Source: Rhodothermaceae bacterium Tc-Br11_B2g6_7 (GTDB taxonomy: Bacteria; Bacteroidota; Rhodothermia; Rhodothermales; Salinibacteraceae). Taken from it: a DNA stretch of 64,000 nt. The translations under genes and the position numbers were made by a program. The notes under the pieces are model-generated. The model saw nothing but the letters and a program-made list of their open reading frames with translations. It was not told the origin of the DNA and made no database searches. Positions 9,963-18,192 of the stretch are shown here, piece after piece. Numbering within the stretch: the stretch's first letter is position 1; each line of letters opens with the position of its first letter. The stretch spans positions 62,001 to 126,000 of the forward strand of contig LKNB01000002.1 of the NCBI GenBank assembly GCA_001564055.1, written 5' to 3'.

Positions 9963-10229
9963 ATGTTTCACGCACGCATCTTTGTAACCCGCCGCCCTTC
10001 TATCCTGGAGCCTGAAGGACGCGCCATCAAGCAAGCGCTGGGGACCCTCGATTACGACGAGGTCACTACCGTCCGGATGGGCAAACTTGCTGATCTTGAA
10101 ATTGACGTGGCCGAACGATCTGAGGCCGAACGAATTGCCGAGGAAGTGGCCGAGAAGCTGCTGGCAAATCCGGTGATGGAGGACTTCTCCGTAGAGGTGT
10201 CCCCGGTGGAAACGCCGACGGCTGCGTAG
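9963..10229 (+). CDS. purS: Phosphoribosylformylglycinamidine synthase subunit PurS
   Basis: An 88-residue small subunit that bridges PurL and PurQ in the fourth step of purine synthesis. It has the family pattern: an N-terminal beta strand (HARIFVTRRPSILEPEG), the conserved run of residues ending in the L-D-Y-D-E-V region, and the C-terminal strand after EKLLANPVMEDF. purL and purQ are not next to it here, so the complex is encoded at more than one locus. It may be cotranscribed with pssA, 24 bases upstream. Confidence 0.93.
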   Translation: MFHARIFVTRRPSILEPEGRAIKQALGTLDYDEVTTVRMGKLADLEIDVAERSEAERIAEEVAEKLLANPVMEDFSVEVSPVETPTAA

Positions 10230-10285
10230 GTGGCCCGCTGCATGCCCTGTTGAGATCGCTGGCTGTTTGACCAACGCCGTTTGTT

Positions 10286-10657
10286 ATGTCTGTTATCCGC
10301 TCGTCCCATACCCATCCCGCGAGGCCGTGGCCCTTCACGTCTGCTGCTGGTGCTCCAGAGCGTGCCGAGCCCGCACCAGCGTCACCTGATGTGGAGGTGA
10401 TGGAGGAAGAAGAAACTGAAGAGCGCCTAAACGACCCGTGGGTAGTCATTCTGTACAACGACGATATTCACAGCTTTGACGAGGTCATCGAGCAGCTGGT
10501 GAAGGCCACGCATTGCTCCGTGAAACAGGCGGAGAAGCATGCGTGGACGGTCCACACCAAGGGGAAAGACGTCATCTACAAGGGCACGTTTGAGGAGTGC
10601 TTCCAGGTGCAGGGTGTGCTGCGCGAGATTCAACTGGTGACGGAAATCAAAGGGTAG
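10286..10657 (+). CDS. clpS: ATP-dependent Clp protease adaptor ClpS
   Basis: A 123-residue adaptor that delivers N-degron substrates to ClpA/ClpC proteases. The conserved core begins near residue 47 (DPWVVILYNDDIHSFDEVIEQL) and includes HTKGKDVIYKG and the C-terminal strand. The first 45 residues are an unusual Pro/Ala-rich then Glu-rich extension, longer than in E. coli ClpS. Its Glu-rich part could be the flexible segment that engages the ClpA/C pore, which is an inference. It converges with msrA. Confidence 0.93.
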   Translation: MSVIRSSHTHPARPWPFTSAAGAPERAEPAPASPDVEVMEEEETEERLNDPWVVILYNDDIHSFDEVIEQLVKATHCSVKQAEKHAWTVHTKGKDVIYKGTFEECFQVQGVLREIQLVTEIKG

Positions 10658-10673
10658 CGTCAGGTCTGTAGCT

Positions 10674-10692
10674 GGTTCGGTTTTAGCGAACC
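10674..10692. terminator. Hairpin between convergent clpS and msrA
   Basis: A 6-bp perfect inverted repeat (GGTTCG / CGAACC) with a 7-base loop ends at the stop of msrA and lies 17 bases after the clpS stop. There is no long T tract on either side, so a bidirectional terminator is possible but not certain. Confidence 0.35.
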
Positions 10693-11364
10693 TCAGGACG
10701 GGTTCGCCTCATCGCCCCACAGCTGCTCAAGCCGTGCATCTCGGCCGCACGCCTGCCGATAGCGGTTGTAGTGCCCGGGGTTTTTCAGGTAATACCCCTG
10801 GTGATACTCCTCGGCAGCATAGAATGCATCAAAGTCGTCAATAGTGACAACGATCGGGGAGTTGAAGCGCCCGTCCTCCTCTAAGGCTACCTTCGATGCC
10901 TCAGCTGCCGCGCGCTGCTCCTCGTTGTGCGCAAAAATAGCCGGGCGGTAGTAATCGCCCCGATCGCAAAACTGGCCGCCGTCGTCCAGCGGGTCCACAT
11001 TGCGCCAGTACACGTAAAGGAGCTCGTCGTAATCCACCACCGTGCGGTCGTAAATGATCTGCACGGACTCGGTGTGGCCCGTGCCGCCGGAGGTTACCTG
11101 TCGATAGGAAGGGTTCTCGACGTGCCCCCCAGAAAATCCGGAAATAGTGGCAGCTACGCCGTCCATACGATCAAAGGGCGGTTCCATGCACCAGAAGCAG
11201 CCGCCGGCAAACGTGGCTGTATCCGCGACGTTAGGATCGATGGCAAGGGTGTCGGGGGAAGTATCCGTCTGTTGATTCGGCGGCGGCGTGGAGGCGAACA
11301 AGAAATAGCCGGTCATCGACACGAGAAGAACGGCGGCGAGCCCTAACAGGGAGAGGCGTTTCAT
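10693..11364 (-). CDS. msrA: Peptide-methionine (S)-S-oxide reductase, exported
   Basis: A 223-residue MsrA that repairs the S-epimer of methionine sulfoxide. The catalytic motif GGCFWCME places the active Cys at 56. GGHVENPSYRQV and the C-terminal QACGRD (candidate resolving Cys) follow. The N-terminus (residues 1-25) is a hydrophobic signal or anchor helix, so the enzyme acts outside the cytoplasm. It is the third gene of a thpR-msrB-msrA run; the pair covers both sulfoxide epimers in the envelope. Confidence 0.95.
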   Translation of the reverse strand: MKRLSLLGLAAVLLVSMTGYFLFASTPPPNQQTDTSPDTLAIDPNVADTATFAGGCFWCMEPPFDRMDGVAATISGFSGGHVENPSYRQVTSGGTGHTESVQIIYDRTVVDYDELLYVYWRNVDPLDDGGQFCDRGDYYRPAIFAHNEEQRAAAEASKVALEEDGRFNSPIVVTIDDFDAFYAAEEYHQGYYLKNPGHYNRYRQACGRDARLEQLWGDEANPS

Positions 11365-11414
11365 GCGGAGTGGGTGCGGACTGGTGAAGAAACAAGTGGG
11401 GGTTGGGTGCGCAG

Positions 11415-11984
11415 CTACGTGCGGAGCGGTGGCAGCTCTTCGTCAGCTGGGACGAAGCGGAGAGCCGCGCCATTGTTACAGTACCGCAATCCCGTAGGGT
11501 CGGGGCCATCCTCAAACACATGCCCCTGGTGGCCTTCACATCGAATGCAGTGGTACTCCGTACGCGGTGTCAATAGTTTGGTATCGAGCTTCGTGCCCAA
11601 TACCCCTGCCAGTGGCGCCCAGTAGCTCGGCCAGCCCGTACCGCTGTCGTACATCGTCTGTGAGGAAAACAGCGGGAGGTTGCAGCCCTTGCAGATGAAG
11701 GTGCCCTCGCGTTTCTCATTGAGGAGCGGGCTGGCATAGGGACGCTCCGTGCCTTCTTCTCGTAGAATGTGGAAGGCTGTATCCGACAGTTGATCGCGCC
11801 AGGCCTGCTCCGATTGCTCGAAGGTATCGAACGATTCAGGCGGCGCGTGCACCACCAGGGAGTCCGGCGTGACCGGATCGTCGCTTGTGTTTGCCGTCTG
11901 CGACTGGCCCCCCGCGCAGGCCTGCAAGAGGAGGGGGGCGGCCGGGACCATCCAGGCGTAGCGGAAAAACTCTTTTCTTGTCAT
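11415..11984 (-). CDS. msrB: Peptide-methionine (R)-S-oxide reductase, lipoprotein
   Basis: A 189-residue MsrB that repairs the R-epimer of methionine sulfoxide. Structural zinc ligands C98/C101 and C146/C149 are present, and the catalytic Cys is C169 in GLRYCNNGAALRF. The start at 11984 gives a short hydrophobic leader ending L-Q-A-C (Cys23), a lipobox, so it is probably membrane-tethered in the periplasm like its neighbour MsrA. The in-frame codons upstream to 12056 have no signal-like character and were left out. Confidence 0.94.
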   Translation of the reverse strand: MTRKEFFRYAWMVPAAPLLLQACAGGQSQTANTSDDPVTPDSLVVHAPPESFDTFEQSEQAWRDQLSDTAFHILREEGTERPYASPLLNEKREGTFICKGCNLPLFSSQTMYDSGTGWPSYWAPLAGVLGTKLDTKLLTPRTEYHCIRCEGHQGHVFEDGPDPTGLRYCNNGAALRFVPADEELPPLRT

Positions 11985-12060
11985 TGGGACATGAAAAACC
12001 TTTGGGGTAAGATACCAACGGTAACGTAGGGCAAACGCATAGAGATTCCACTCCACTTGC

Positions 12061-12600
12061 TCATTCCCGTAACGGGATGTGCGTCACCGCGGTGTGCTGG
12101 GCACCCTCCGGATGCAGGGTGCTCTTATACAGTGTCACCTTTTTCGCCCGATGTGATGGATAGGTCCAATCGGCGTGGTTCTGGACAAACCGGTACACGG
12201 TAGCCGGATCGGCTTTCTGCAACCGGGCCACGGTGAGGTGCGGCGTAAACGAGTGGCGCTCTGCAGGAAACCCCAGGCGCTGGCACAGCGCCTCAACCTG
12301 ATCCTGCAAGGCTATCAATGCTGGGTTCGGTTCGACGCGAGCGAACAGCACGCGGGGGTTGCGCAGTGAGGGAAATGTGCCAAGCCCGGTGCCTTCAATG
12401 GGGCATGGGGAAGCGGTGATTTCCGCCAGCGCGTCGCACACGGTGGCTGTAGTTTCCGGCGTGGTATCACCCAGAAAACGTAGCGTCAGGTGGTATTGCG
12501 CCGGCGGCGTCCAGCGGGCCGCGAAGGTGTCGGTCTTCAAGCGTGCCAGCGCGTCGCGCTGCGCCTGTGAGGGGTCAAGGGCAATAAACAGTCGGGGCAT
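12061..12600 (-). CDS. thpR: RNA 2',3'-cyclic phosphodiesterase (2'-5' RNA ligase family)
   Basis: A 179-residue member of the 2H phosphoesterase family. The two catalytic HxTx motifs are H37-L-T-L and H121-L-T-V, at the usual spacing. Family members open 2',3'-cyclic phosphates on RNA; the in vivo role is poorly known. The ATG at 12600 (MPRLFIALD) matches the family N-terminus; an earlier in-frame ATG would add 33 unrelated residues. It is the first gene of the run leading into msrB and msrA. Confidence 0.9.
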   Translation of the reverse strand: MPRLFIALDPSQAQRDALARLKTDTFAARWTPPAQYHLTLRFLGDTTPETTATVCDALAEITASPCPIEGTGLGTFPSLRNPRVLFARVEPNPALIALQDQVEALCQRLGFPAERHSFTPHLTVARLQKADPATVYRFVQNHADWTYPSHRAKKVTLYKSTLHPEGAQHTAVTHIPLRE

Positions 12601-12834
12601 ACAAGGGCACAGCGCGTGAGTTTTGCGACAAGAACCAGGAACGGTATGCATCACGTGCCGCGTCGTTGCCAATGCATCCACGGTTTCATAGGTTGGCATA
12701 CCTCACCACAATTCCTGTGACGATCAGGACTCCCGCGCCGGGGATATCGACTACGGGCATGCTGGCGCAAGGTATGGCGTAAGTTGCCGGGCGTGCCTGA
12801 CGCTATTCACAACTGCCACATTTGAGAGGGCTGC

Positions 12835-13599
12835 ATGAGCACGGTTGACGATGTAACACTGATCATTGGGCGCAAGCCTGTCCGCGAGGCGCTTGACGCC
12901 CGGGCAGATGAAATCGATAAGGTACTACTGCAACAGGGGGCCCAGGGGGAGGTGATCGGGGCTATACGCGGCGCGGCCGACCGCCTGGAGGTGCCCGTGC
13001 AATACGTGCCGGAGGCCCGCCTAAACCGTATGACCAGCGGCGCTAATCACCAGGGCGCTGTGGCGGTGGCCCTGCCCATCAGCTACCATGAGCTGGACGA
13101 CATGCTGGCCACCATCGCGCCGACGCTCAACGAAGTGCAGCAGCGCAAGCCGATGCTACTCGCGTTGGATCGCATCTCTGATCCGTATAATTTCGGTGCG
13201 TTGCTTCGTACAGCGGTGGCCTCGGGCGTGGCCGGCGTGATCGTGCCAGATACGCACATGGCTCCCCTCAACGCAACGGTCATCAAAGCCAGTGCGGGGG
13301 CGGCCCGCCGGGTGCCGGTGGCGCGCGTCGGCGACCTGGCCGAGCGCCTCTACCACATGAAGGAACGCGGCTACTGGGTGGCCGGGGCCAGTGGGGAAGC
13401 CGAGACTTCCGTTTGGGACACCCAATGGGACCGCCCTACGGTGCTCGTCATGGGCAGTGAGGGCAAAGGCTTGCGGCACGACGTGGCCGCCCGCTGCGAT
13501 TACCTGGTGTCGATCCCGATGCTGGGCCCCATGGAATCGCTAAACGTATCCGTTGCGGCTGGTATCCTGCTTTTCGAAGCCGCCCGGGTGCGCCTGTAA
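12835..13599 (+). CDS. SpoU/TrmH-family 23S rRNA 2'-O-methyltransferase (RlmB-like)
   Basis: A 254-residue trefoil-knot (SPOUT) methyltransferase. An N-terminal L30e-like substrate-binding domain (residues 1-85, starting IIGRKPVREALDA) is followed by the SPOUT fold with its three motifs: ALDRISDPYNFGALLRTA, VLVMGSEGKGLR and PMLGPMESLNVSVAAGI. This architecture is that of RlmB, which methylates G2251 of 23S rRNA. The exact target nucleotide cannot be told from sequence alone. It converges with the UPF0104-type gene. Confidence 0.9.
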   Translation: MSTVDDVTLIIGRKPVREALDARADEIDKVLLQQGAQGEVIGAIRGAADRLEVPVQYVPEARLNRMTSGANHQGAVAVALPISYHELDDMLATIAPTLNEVQQRKPMLLALDRISDPYNFGALLRTAVASGVAGVIVPDTHMAPLNATVIKASAGAARRVPVARVGDLAERLYHMKERGYWVAGASGEAETSVWDTQWDRPTVLVMGSEGKGLRHDVAARCDYLVSIPMLGPMESLNVSVAAGILLFEAARVRL

Positions 13600-13605
13600 T
13601 ACGGG

Positions 13606-14640
13606 TTACGCCTTATCTGGGGTGGGACGCTTGCGCTGTAGCAAGTCACGCAGCGGAATGCCTTGCAAGGCGAGGCAGAGCGCGCCGCCCGCTACGTAAA
13701 ACACCAGCTGCACGCCATGTGCGATGATAGCGTACCCCGCAGCGGCGGCTGCATCAACGCCGTACACCACCACGAGCGTCTGGATGGTGATGTAGTGGTA
13801 CGAGCCCGCCCCTCCCGGCGAGGGCACCACAATGCCAAGCGCGCCCAAGGCCATGATCACCCACGTATCCAGCAGCGTCAGGTTGTAGGGGCCCGTCATC
13901 CCCAGCATGACGAAGGGAAGGAAGGCCATTCCCAGATAGCAGCCCCAGATGAGGACTGTGCTGAGCAATAGCCCGCCGCGTTCAGGCGAGCGCCACACCG
14001 TCTGCAGGCCCTCCCAGAATGAGCGAAGCATCGGCCTCAGGCGCTGCACATAGCGCAGAAGAAGCACGGCTCCAGCAAGGGAGACCAGCATCCCGGCGCC
14101 AATCAGTAGCCAGGGGAGCCGTTCCAGTTGGCTCTGGGCCGGATCCAAGAAAAGCTCCTGGACTACCGGTAGTCGGTCGAGGAGCAGCACGGCGGAGGAG
14201 ATGAGCGCCAGGGCCAGCACCACAACATCCAGTACGCGTTCACTTACCACGGTACCGAGCACGCTCGACACGCCATGGTGCGTCTGCGCTGAGAGGTTCA
14301 CCGTCCGGGCTACCTCGCCCACCCGCGGAGCGGCATAGTTTACCATATAGCCGATCATTACGGAATACGTCGCCGTGCGGAGGGTCGCCGGGCACGCGTC
14401 TGCGGGCCCCGCCGGAAGCGCGCGAAGGAGCAGCAACCAGCGCCAAGCGCGTAGCCCCACGCTTAATAGAATAAGTGCGCACAGCGGTACCAGCCAGCCA
14501 TAGGCCGCGGTACGAAGCGCGCCCATCATAGCCGTCAGGTCAATGCCGCGAAGGGCCAGGTACAGCAGCAGCGCGGCCAGTAGAAGGCCACCGCCAGTGG
14601 TAAGAGCGGTACGAACGCGCGTGGTCACGGTAAGAAGCAA
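13606..14640 (-). CDS. UPF0104/YbhN-like integral membrane protein (lysylphosphatidylglycerol synthase TM family)
   Basis: A 344-residue protein with about eight hydrophobic helices and no soluble catalytic domain. Conserved family segments include the NYAAPRVGEVARTVNLS region and PSPGGAGSYHYITIQTLVVVYGV near the C-terminus. Proteins of this type resemble the flippase half of MprF, but their substrate is generally unknown. The start is uncertain: TTG at 14640 or GTG at 14628, neither with a clear ribosome site. It sits 5 bases after lolA on the same strand. Confidence 0.82.
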   Translation of the reverse strand: MLLTVTTRVRTALTTGGGLLLAALLLYLALRGIDLTAMMGALRTAAYGWLVPLCALILLSVGLRAWRWLLLLRALPAGPADACPATLRTATYSVMIGYMVNYAAPRVGEVARTVNLSAQTHHGVSSVLGTVVSERVLDVVVLALALISSAVLLLDRLPVVQELFLDPAQSQLERLPWLLIGAGMLVSLAGAVLLLRYVQRLRPMLRSFWEGLQTVWRSPERGGLLLSTVLIWGCYLGMAFLPFVMLGMTGPYNLTLLDTWVIMALGALGIVVPSPGGAGSYHYITIQTLVVVYGVDAAAAAGYAIIAHGVQLVFYVAGGALCLALQGIPLRDLLQRKRPTPDKA

Positions 14641-14645
14641 AGGGG

Positions 14646-15299
14646 TCAGGAACGCAGGTCGATGACGTCCACGTCGTCCGGAATCTCGAAGGAGAAGAGG
14701 GCGGCATCCATGTCGGGGTCCAGCGTGACGTCCGCCAGGTCGAAGGTGAGCACGGTCTCGTTCACATCTTCGGCTCGAACACGGACGACGTGCTGCGTGT
14801 CGGGTTCATACCAGAGCGTAAGCGAAGTGAACATGGCGTCCGGCGCTTCTGAGGTGATCGTCAGCGTGCGCAGGCGGCGGCCGTCGCGTTCTTCCACGCC
14901 CGCATCTATAGCCTCAAACGAGTCATCAAGGCGGAGCAGGAGCGCACTGGGTGCAAAGGTCGCGTCGTCTTCTTCATACGGGCTCACCAGGACCTGTTCG
15001 TTCACGTGGTCATGAATCCATGTGGTGTGCCCGTCGGCAACAATGGTCTGGTCGTCCATTTCAATCCGAAACGCATCGCCTTGAACAAACAACTGGCCCG
15101 AGGCTCGCTGCGTCCCGCCAAATGGGCTTTGTACCTCTTGGGTAAACGACGCGGTAAGGGAAGACGTCGCGTCATAGACGTCTCGAAGGTCGGCGAACGC
15201 CGCTGCAGGATCCTGCGCCTGCGCAGATGCCATCATGCCGGCAGTACTTAGGAGCACCAGACTGCTCAAGAGGGCGGTGAGAAGGGTGCGCATATGCAT
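14646..15299 (-). CDS. lolA: Outer-membrane lipoprotein carrier protein LolA
   Basis: A 217-residue periplasmic protein that ferries lipoproteins from the inner to the outer membrane. A cleavable signal peptide (residues 1 to about 28, ending A-Q-A-Q) precedes the open beta-barrel domain, with LTASFTQEVQSPFGGTQRASG near the N-terminus and a hydrophobic-pocket pattern beyond. Starts at 15299 or 15293 (ATG CAT ATG) both fit. The many lipobox proteins in this window need such a carrier. It is probably cotranscribed with the membrane protein that follows. Confidence 0.88.
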   Translation of the reverse strand: MHMRTLLTALLSSLVLLSTAGMMASAQAQDPAAAFADLRDVYDATSSLTASFTQEVQSPFGGTQRASGQLFVQGDAFRIEMDDQTIVADGHTTWIHDHVNEQVLVSPYEEDDATFAPSALLLRLDDSFEAIDAGVEERDGRRLRTLTITSEAPDAMFTSLTLWYEPDTQHVVRVRAEDVNETVLTFDLADVTLDPDMDAALFSFEIPDDVDVIDLRS

Positions 15300-15489
15300 A
15301 GCGACGTGTGTGACCATAGATAAGAATGGGTTTCTGATATCACATCCAGTATCGTGCCAGCAAGCGATGGCCGGGCGTACCACTTCAGGTCGCTCAGATT
15401 TCTTTGACAGCAGATGAACCGGATACCACGGCTGTAGAGTATAGCCCTATGCGTAGTTCCATACCAATTGTCCTCAGTCTGCTCTACCT

Positions 15490-15939
15490 ATGCCTTCAAC
15501 TTCAGCCCTGAGCCTCGCCGATCATCACGCCATTGCCGACCAGGCCCGGACGACAGCGGCCCTGTGCCTCCGTGCACGAGTCCAGGTGAACGAGGCCTCC
15601 GAAAAGCATCAGGCCCTGGCGTCTACCCTTATGGACGTTAGCGAGTGCGCAGTCTTGCTGGCGACGTTTCTTGATCGCTCGTCTGCACATGCAGATGTTG
15701 TTGGGGAGGCCTTGCGCGCCCTGCTCGCCGCCTCAAAGGACACGCTGGCCCACGCGACGGATGCCGATGATACCTACCGTGCCGCCTATGCCGCGGTGGT
15801 GCAGCTCGATTCCTTCTGCGCTGTGCTGATCGGGGAGGAGAGCCGGGATCTCTTGCAGGCTGACGCTGATGCGCAGGATACGGCCCTAAAGGAAACGTTT
15901 CCGGCGAGCGATGCGGCAGCCTCGCCCACAAACCTGTAG
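15490..15939 (+). CDS. Small helical protein with C-terminal ETFPASD tail
   Basis: A 149-residue protein of unknown function. The body (residues 1-125) is Ala-rich, predicted helical and carries Cys residues at spaced positions, reminiscent of a four-helix bundle. The C-terminus contains A-L-K-E-T-F-P-A-S-D, a short tail motif I have seen at the ends or starts of many small bacterial proteins of unknown role. There is no signal peptide. The neighbours are lolA and a DUF2294-like gene, which do not suggest a function. Confidence 0.72.
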   Translation: MPSTSALSLADHHAIADQARTTAALCLRARVQVNEASEKHQALASTLMDVSECAVLLATFLDRSSAHADVVGEALRALLAASKDTLAHATDADDTYRAAYAAVVQLDSFCAVLIGEESRDLLQADADAQDTALKETFPASDAAASPTNL

Positions 15940-16140
15940 GGCGTCCATTCTAACGGGCCTCGCCTCTCTGTATACCGGTGGATAAGAAAGCGGTCCATCG
16001 CAGATAAGCACGTGATCTGTGCCGCCCGCGGTGAGGGGTCCCGACAGGTGCGCTGCGTAGGGGCGGCCATGCTGCCGCTGTACGCCCATAGTAGAACCTA
16101 TGCGAGAAAGTGTATACCCATCAGCCAGCCCTCATCAGCC

Positions 16141-16512
16141 ATGGTTAAACGGACCAAAGGCCAGGTCGAGAGTGAACTCACAGCAGCGATTGCTCGGTTC
16201 GAGCGCGATTACTTAGGACGTGGTCCGAAGGAAGCCCGCACATTTATCGTCGAAGACCTGGTCGTGGTGCGCCTCCAAGGTATTCTGAGTCCCGCCGAGC
16301 GGCAGCTAAGCCACGAAAGCGGCGGCGTCGAGCTCATCAAGCAAATGCGAACGCGTCTCATCGAGAGCTCCAGCGATGCGCTGCGCGGGTTTGTGGAAGA
16401 GGAGACTGGTGCGGAGGTTATCAGCATGCATACCGATATCAGCGCCCGAACCGGCGAGCGCGTGTTTGTGTTTAGCTTGACTGAGAGCCTGGAAGACACG
16501 TTCGATCGCTGA
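16141..16512 (+). CDS. DUF2294-like protein
   Basis: A 123-residue soluble protein resembling the DUF2294 family (proteins of about 120 residues with an N-terminal helix, a GRGPKEARTFIVEDLVVVRL segment and a C-terminal EVISMHTDISARTGERVFVF segment). Its role is not established. The ATG at 16141 is the natural start; upstream in-frame codons show no conservation. It lies immediately before the inorganic-carbon uptake operon on the same strand, separated by a 255-base spacer holding a strong hairpin, so it may or may not belong to that unit. Confidence 0.75.
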   Translation: MVKRTKGQVESELTAAIARFERDYLGRGPKEARTFIVEDLVVVRLQGILSPAERQLSHESGGVELIKQMRTRLIESSSDALRGFVEEETGAEVISMHTDISARTGERVFVFSLTESLEDTFDR

Positions 16513-16693
16513 TGCATGCGCAACTGTTAATTTCTCGTGAGCGTTGATCGGCGCCCTTGCGCATGGCGCTGTCGAAGCCTATCGTTTGCGGGTTGTGCGT
16601 TCGGAGCGCCCATCGGCGAGCTGCACGCGCACCCTACATAGCCACCGGCACAAGCCGCGTACACGCTCCCCTGGGGCGGGTGCAACGATTGTA

Positions 16694-16740
16694 AGCCGAC
16701 TTCTCACGCCTCCTGTGGCGTTGAAAGTCGGCTATTTTTG
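16694..16740 (+). terminator. Strong two-tier hairpin with T run in the leader of the carbon-uptake operon
   Basis: Outer arms AGCCGACTT / AAGTCGGCT (9 bp, perfect) enclose an inner ACGCC / GGCGT stem and are followed by ATTTTTG. This is a textbook intrinsic terminator 27 bases before the dabB start. It could end the DUF2294-like transcript or act as an attenuator in the leader of dabB. The 180 bases upstream contain further GC-rich partial inverted repeats. Confidence 0.75.
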
Positions 16741-16767
16741 TTTCTGGCACAGTTGATCCATTATCCC

Positions 16768-18192
16768 ATGCTATCCAGCTTCACCACACGCCTCACGTGG
16801 TTGCTCTTCCTGTGTACCGTCGGCGCACTGGTCGTCCATGCCGTAGCGGGTCTTGATGTGTCCCTCGGCGCACTGCTGCGTATTGATGGCCTGACGCTCA
16901 TCATGGCCGTCGTGGTCACCTTTGTGAGCGGTATCGTACATAGCTTTGCCCGGCGCTATATGGCCGGCAGCCACCACGGTGGCCGTTTCTTTAGTCGGCT
17001 CTTCGGCCTTACACTCGTCGTTTTACTCCTCACGGCGGCAGATCACCTGGCGCTGTTCGCCGGCTGTTGGGCGCTCATGGGCTGGTTGCTGGCTGATCTC
17101 ATCGGGCTCATCCGAGGCTGGCCACAGGCCCGAGCAGCGGCTCGCCACGCGCGCTGGTCGTTCCTCGGCGGTAGTGTACTGCTGGCTGCTGCGCTTGCCT
17201 TGCTGGCGGGGCAGACGGGCGCGACAACTATTTCCGCGGCGCTAAGCCGCATCGAGAGCCTGCCAGTAGGGACGCTTGCCAGTATCGCTGGATTGCTCAT
17301 TGTAGCGGCCATGATCCAGTCGGCCCTCATTCCGTTTCACCGTTGGTTGCTATCCTCAATGACGGCGCCCACCCCGGTTTCAGCGTTTATGCACGCGGGG
17401 TTGGTGAACGCCGGCGGTCTATTACTGGCGCGCTTTGCTCCTGTCGTGGCCGGATTGCCTGAGGTGATGCTCGCCGTGGTGGTGGTAGGCGCCCTCAGCG
17501 CCCTGCTTGCGCAGGCGTGGATGCTGGTGCAGGTGGATGTAAAGCGACAGCTCGGCTGTTCCACCGTGGCGCAGATGGGCTTTATGGTACTGCAGTGCGG
17601 GCTTGGCTATTTCGCTGCGGCGATCGCTCACCTGGTTTTGCACGGCTTCTACAAAGCCTACCTGTTCCTTTCGTCGGGGTCGACCGTAGTGATGAAGCCG
17701 CCCGGCGCCGAAGCCAGGGACGCCTCAGGCGGGCCTGCGCTCGTGGTGACAGGTCTGACGGCGGTAGCGGGGGGTGGGCTCTTCATGTGGTTCACGGGCA
17801 AGTCGATTGCCGCGCCTGATGGCGGATTGCTCCTAACGCTTGTGGTGGTGCTGGCTGTATTGCATGCAGCGCATACCATGCTGCGCACCACAGCGCTTAG
17901 CGCGCCAACGCGGGCCGTTGCGGTGCCGCTCGTGGTGCTCCCTGCCCTGGCATTATATGCCCTGGTGTATAACGGCATCGTCGCCCTGACGGCTACCACG
18001 CCTATGGCTACGGCTCCCGCCGAGGGCTCTGTGGTTCATGGCCTGGTAGGCGCACTCTTCGTGCTGGCGTACATTGCTGTTGAACGGGGCTGGCACCTCG
18101 AGCGGCCGCGCCTCTACACGCTGCTGCTGAATACGTCGCAACCCGCGGCTTCCACTGTTACTACGCATCGCACCGAGTATCATGCCCACTGA
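16768..18192 (+). CDS. dabB: DabB-type membrane subunit of the inorganic carbon accumulation complex (NuoL-like)
   Basis: A 474-residue integral membrane protein with about 13 helices, related to the proton-translocating subunit NuoL/MrpA (segments LLSSMTAPTPVSAFMHAGLVNAGG and VDVKRQLGCSTVAQMGF). In DAB systems it uses the ion gradient to drive bicarbonate accumulation by DabA. The ATG at 16768 starts just after the attenuator-like hairpin. Its last 11 bases overlap the start of dabA, which fixes the pairing and implies coupled translation. Confidence 0.93.
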   Translation: MLSSFTTRLTWLLFLCTVGALVVHAVAGLDVSLGALLRIDGLTLIMAVVVTFVSGIVHSFARRYMAGSHHGGRFFSRLFGLTLVVLLLTAADHLALFAGCWALMGWLLADLIGLIRGWPQARAAARHARWSFLGGSVLLAAALALLAGQTGATTISAALSRIESLPVGTLASIAGLLIVAAMIQSALIPFHRWLLSSMTAPTPVSAFMHAGLVNAGGLLLARFAPVVAGLPEVMLAVVVVGALSALLAQAWMLVQVDVKRQLGCSTVAQMGFMVLQCGLGYFAAAIAHLVLHGFYKAYLFLSSGSTVVMKPPGAEARDASGGPALVVTGLTAVAGGGLFMWFTGKSIAAPDGGLLLTLVVVLAVLHAAHTMLRTTALSAPTRAVAVPLVVLPALALYALVYNGIVALTATTPMATAPAEGSVVHGLVGALFVLAYIAVERGWHLERPRLYTLLLNTSQPAASTVTTHRTEYHAH

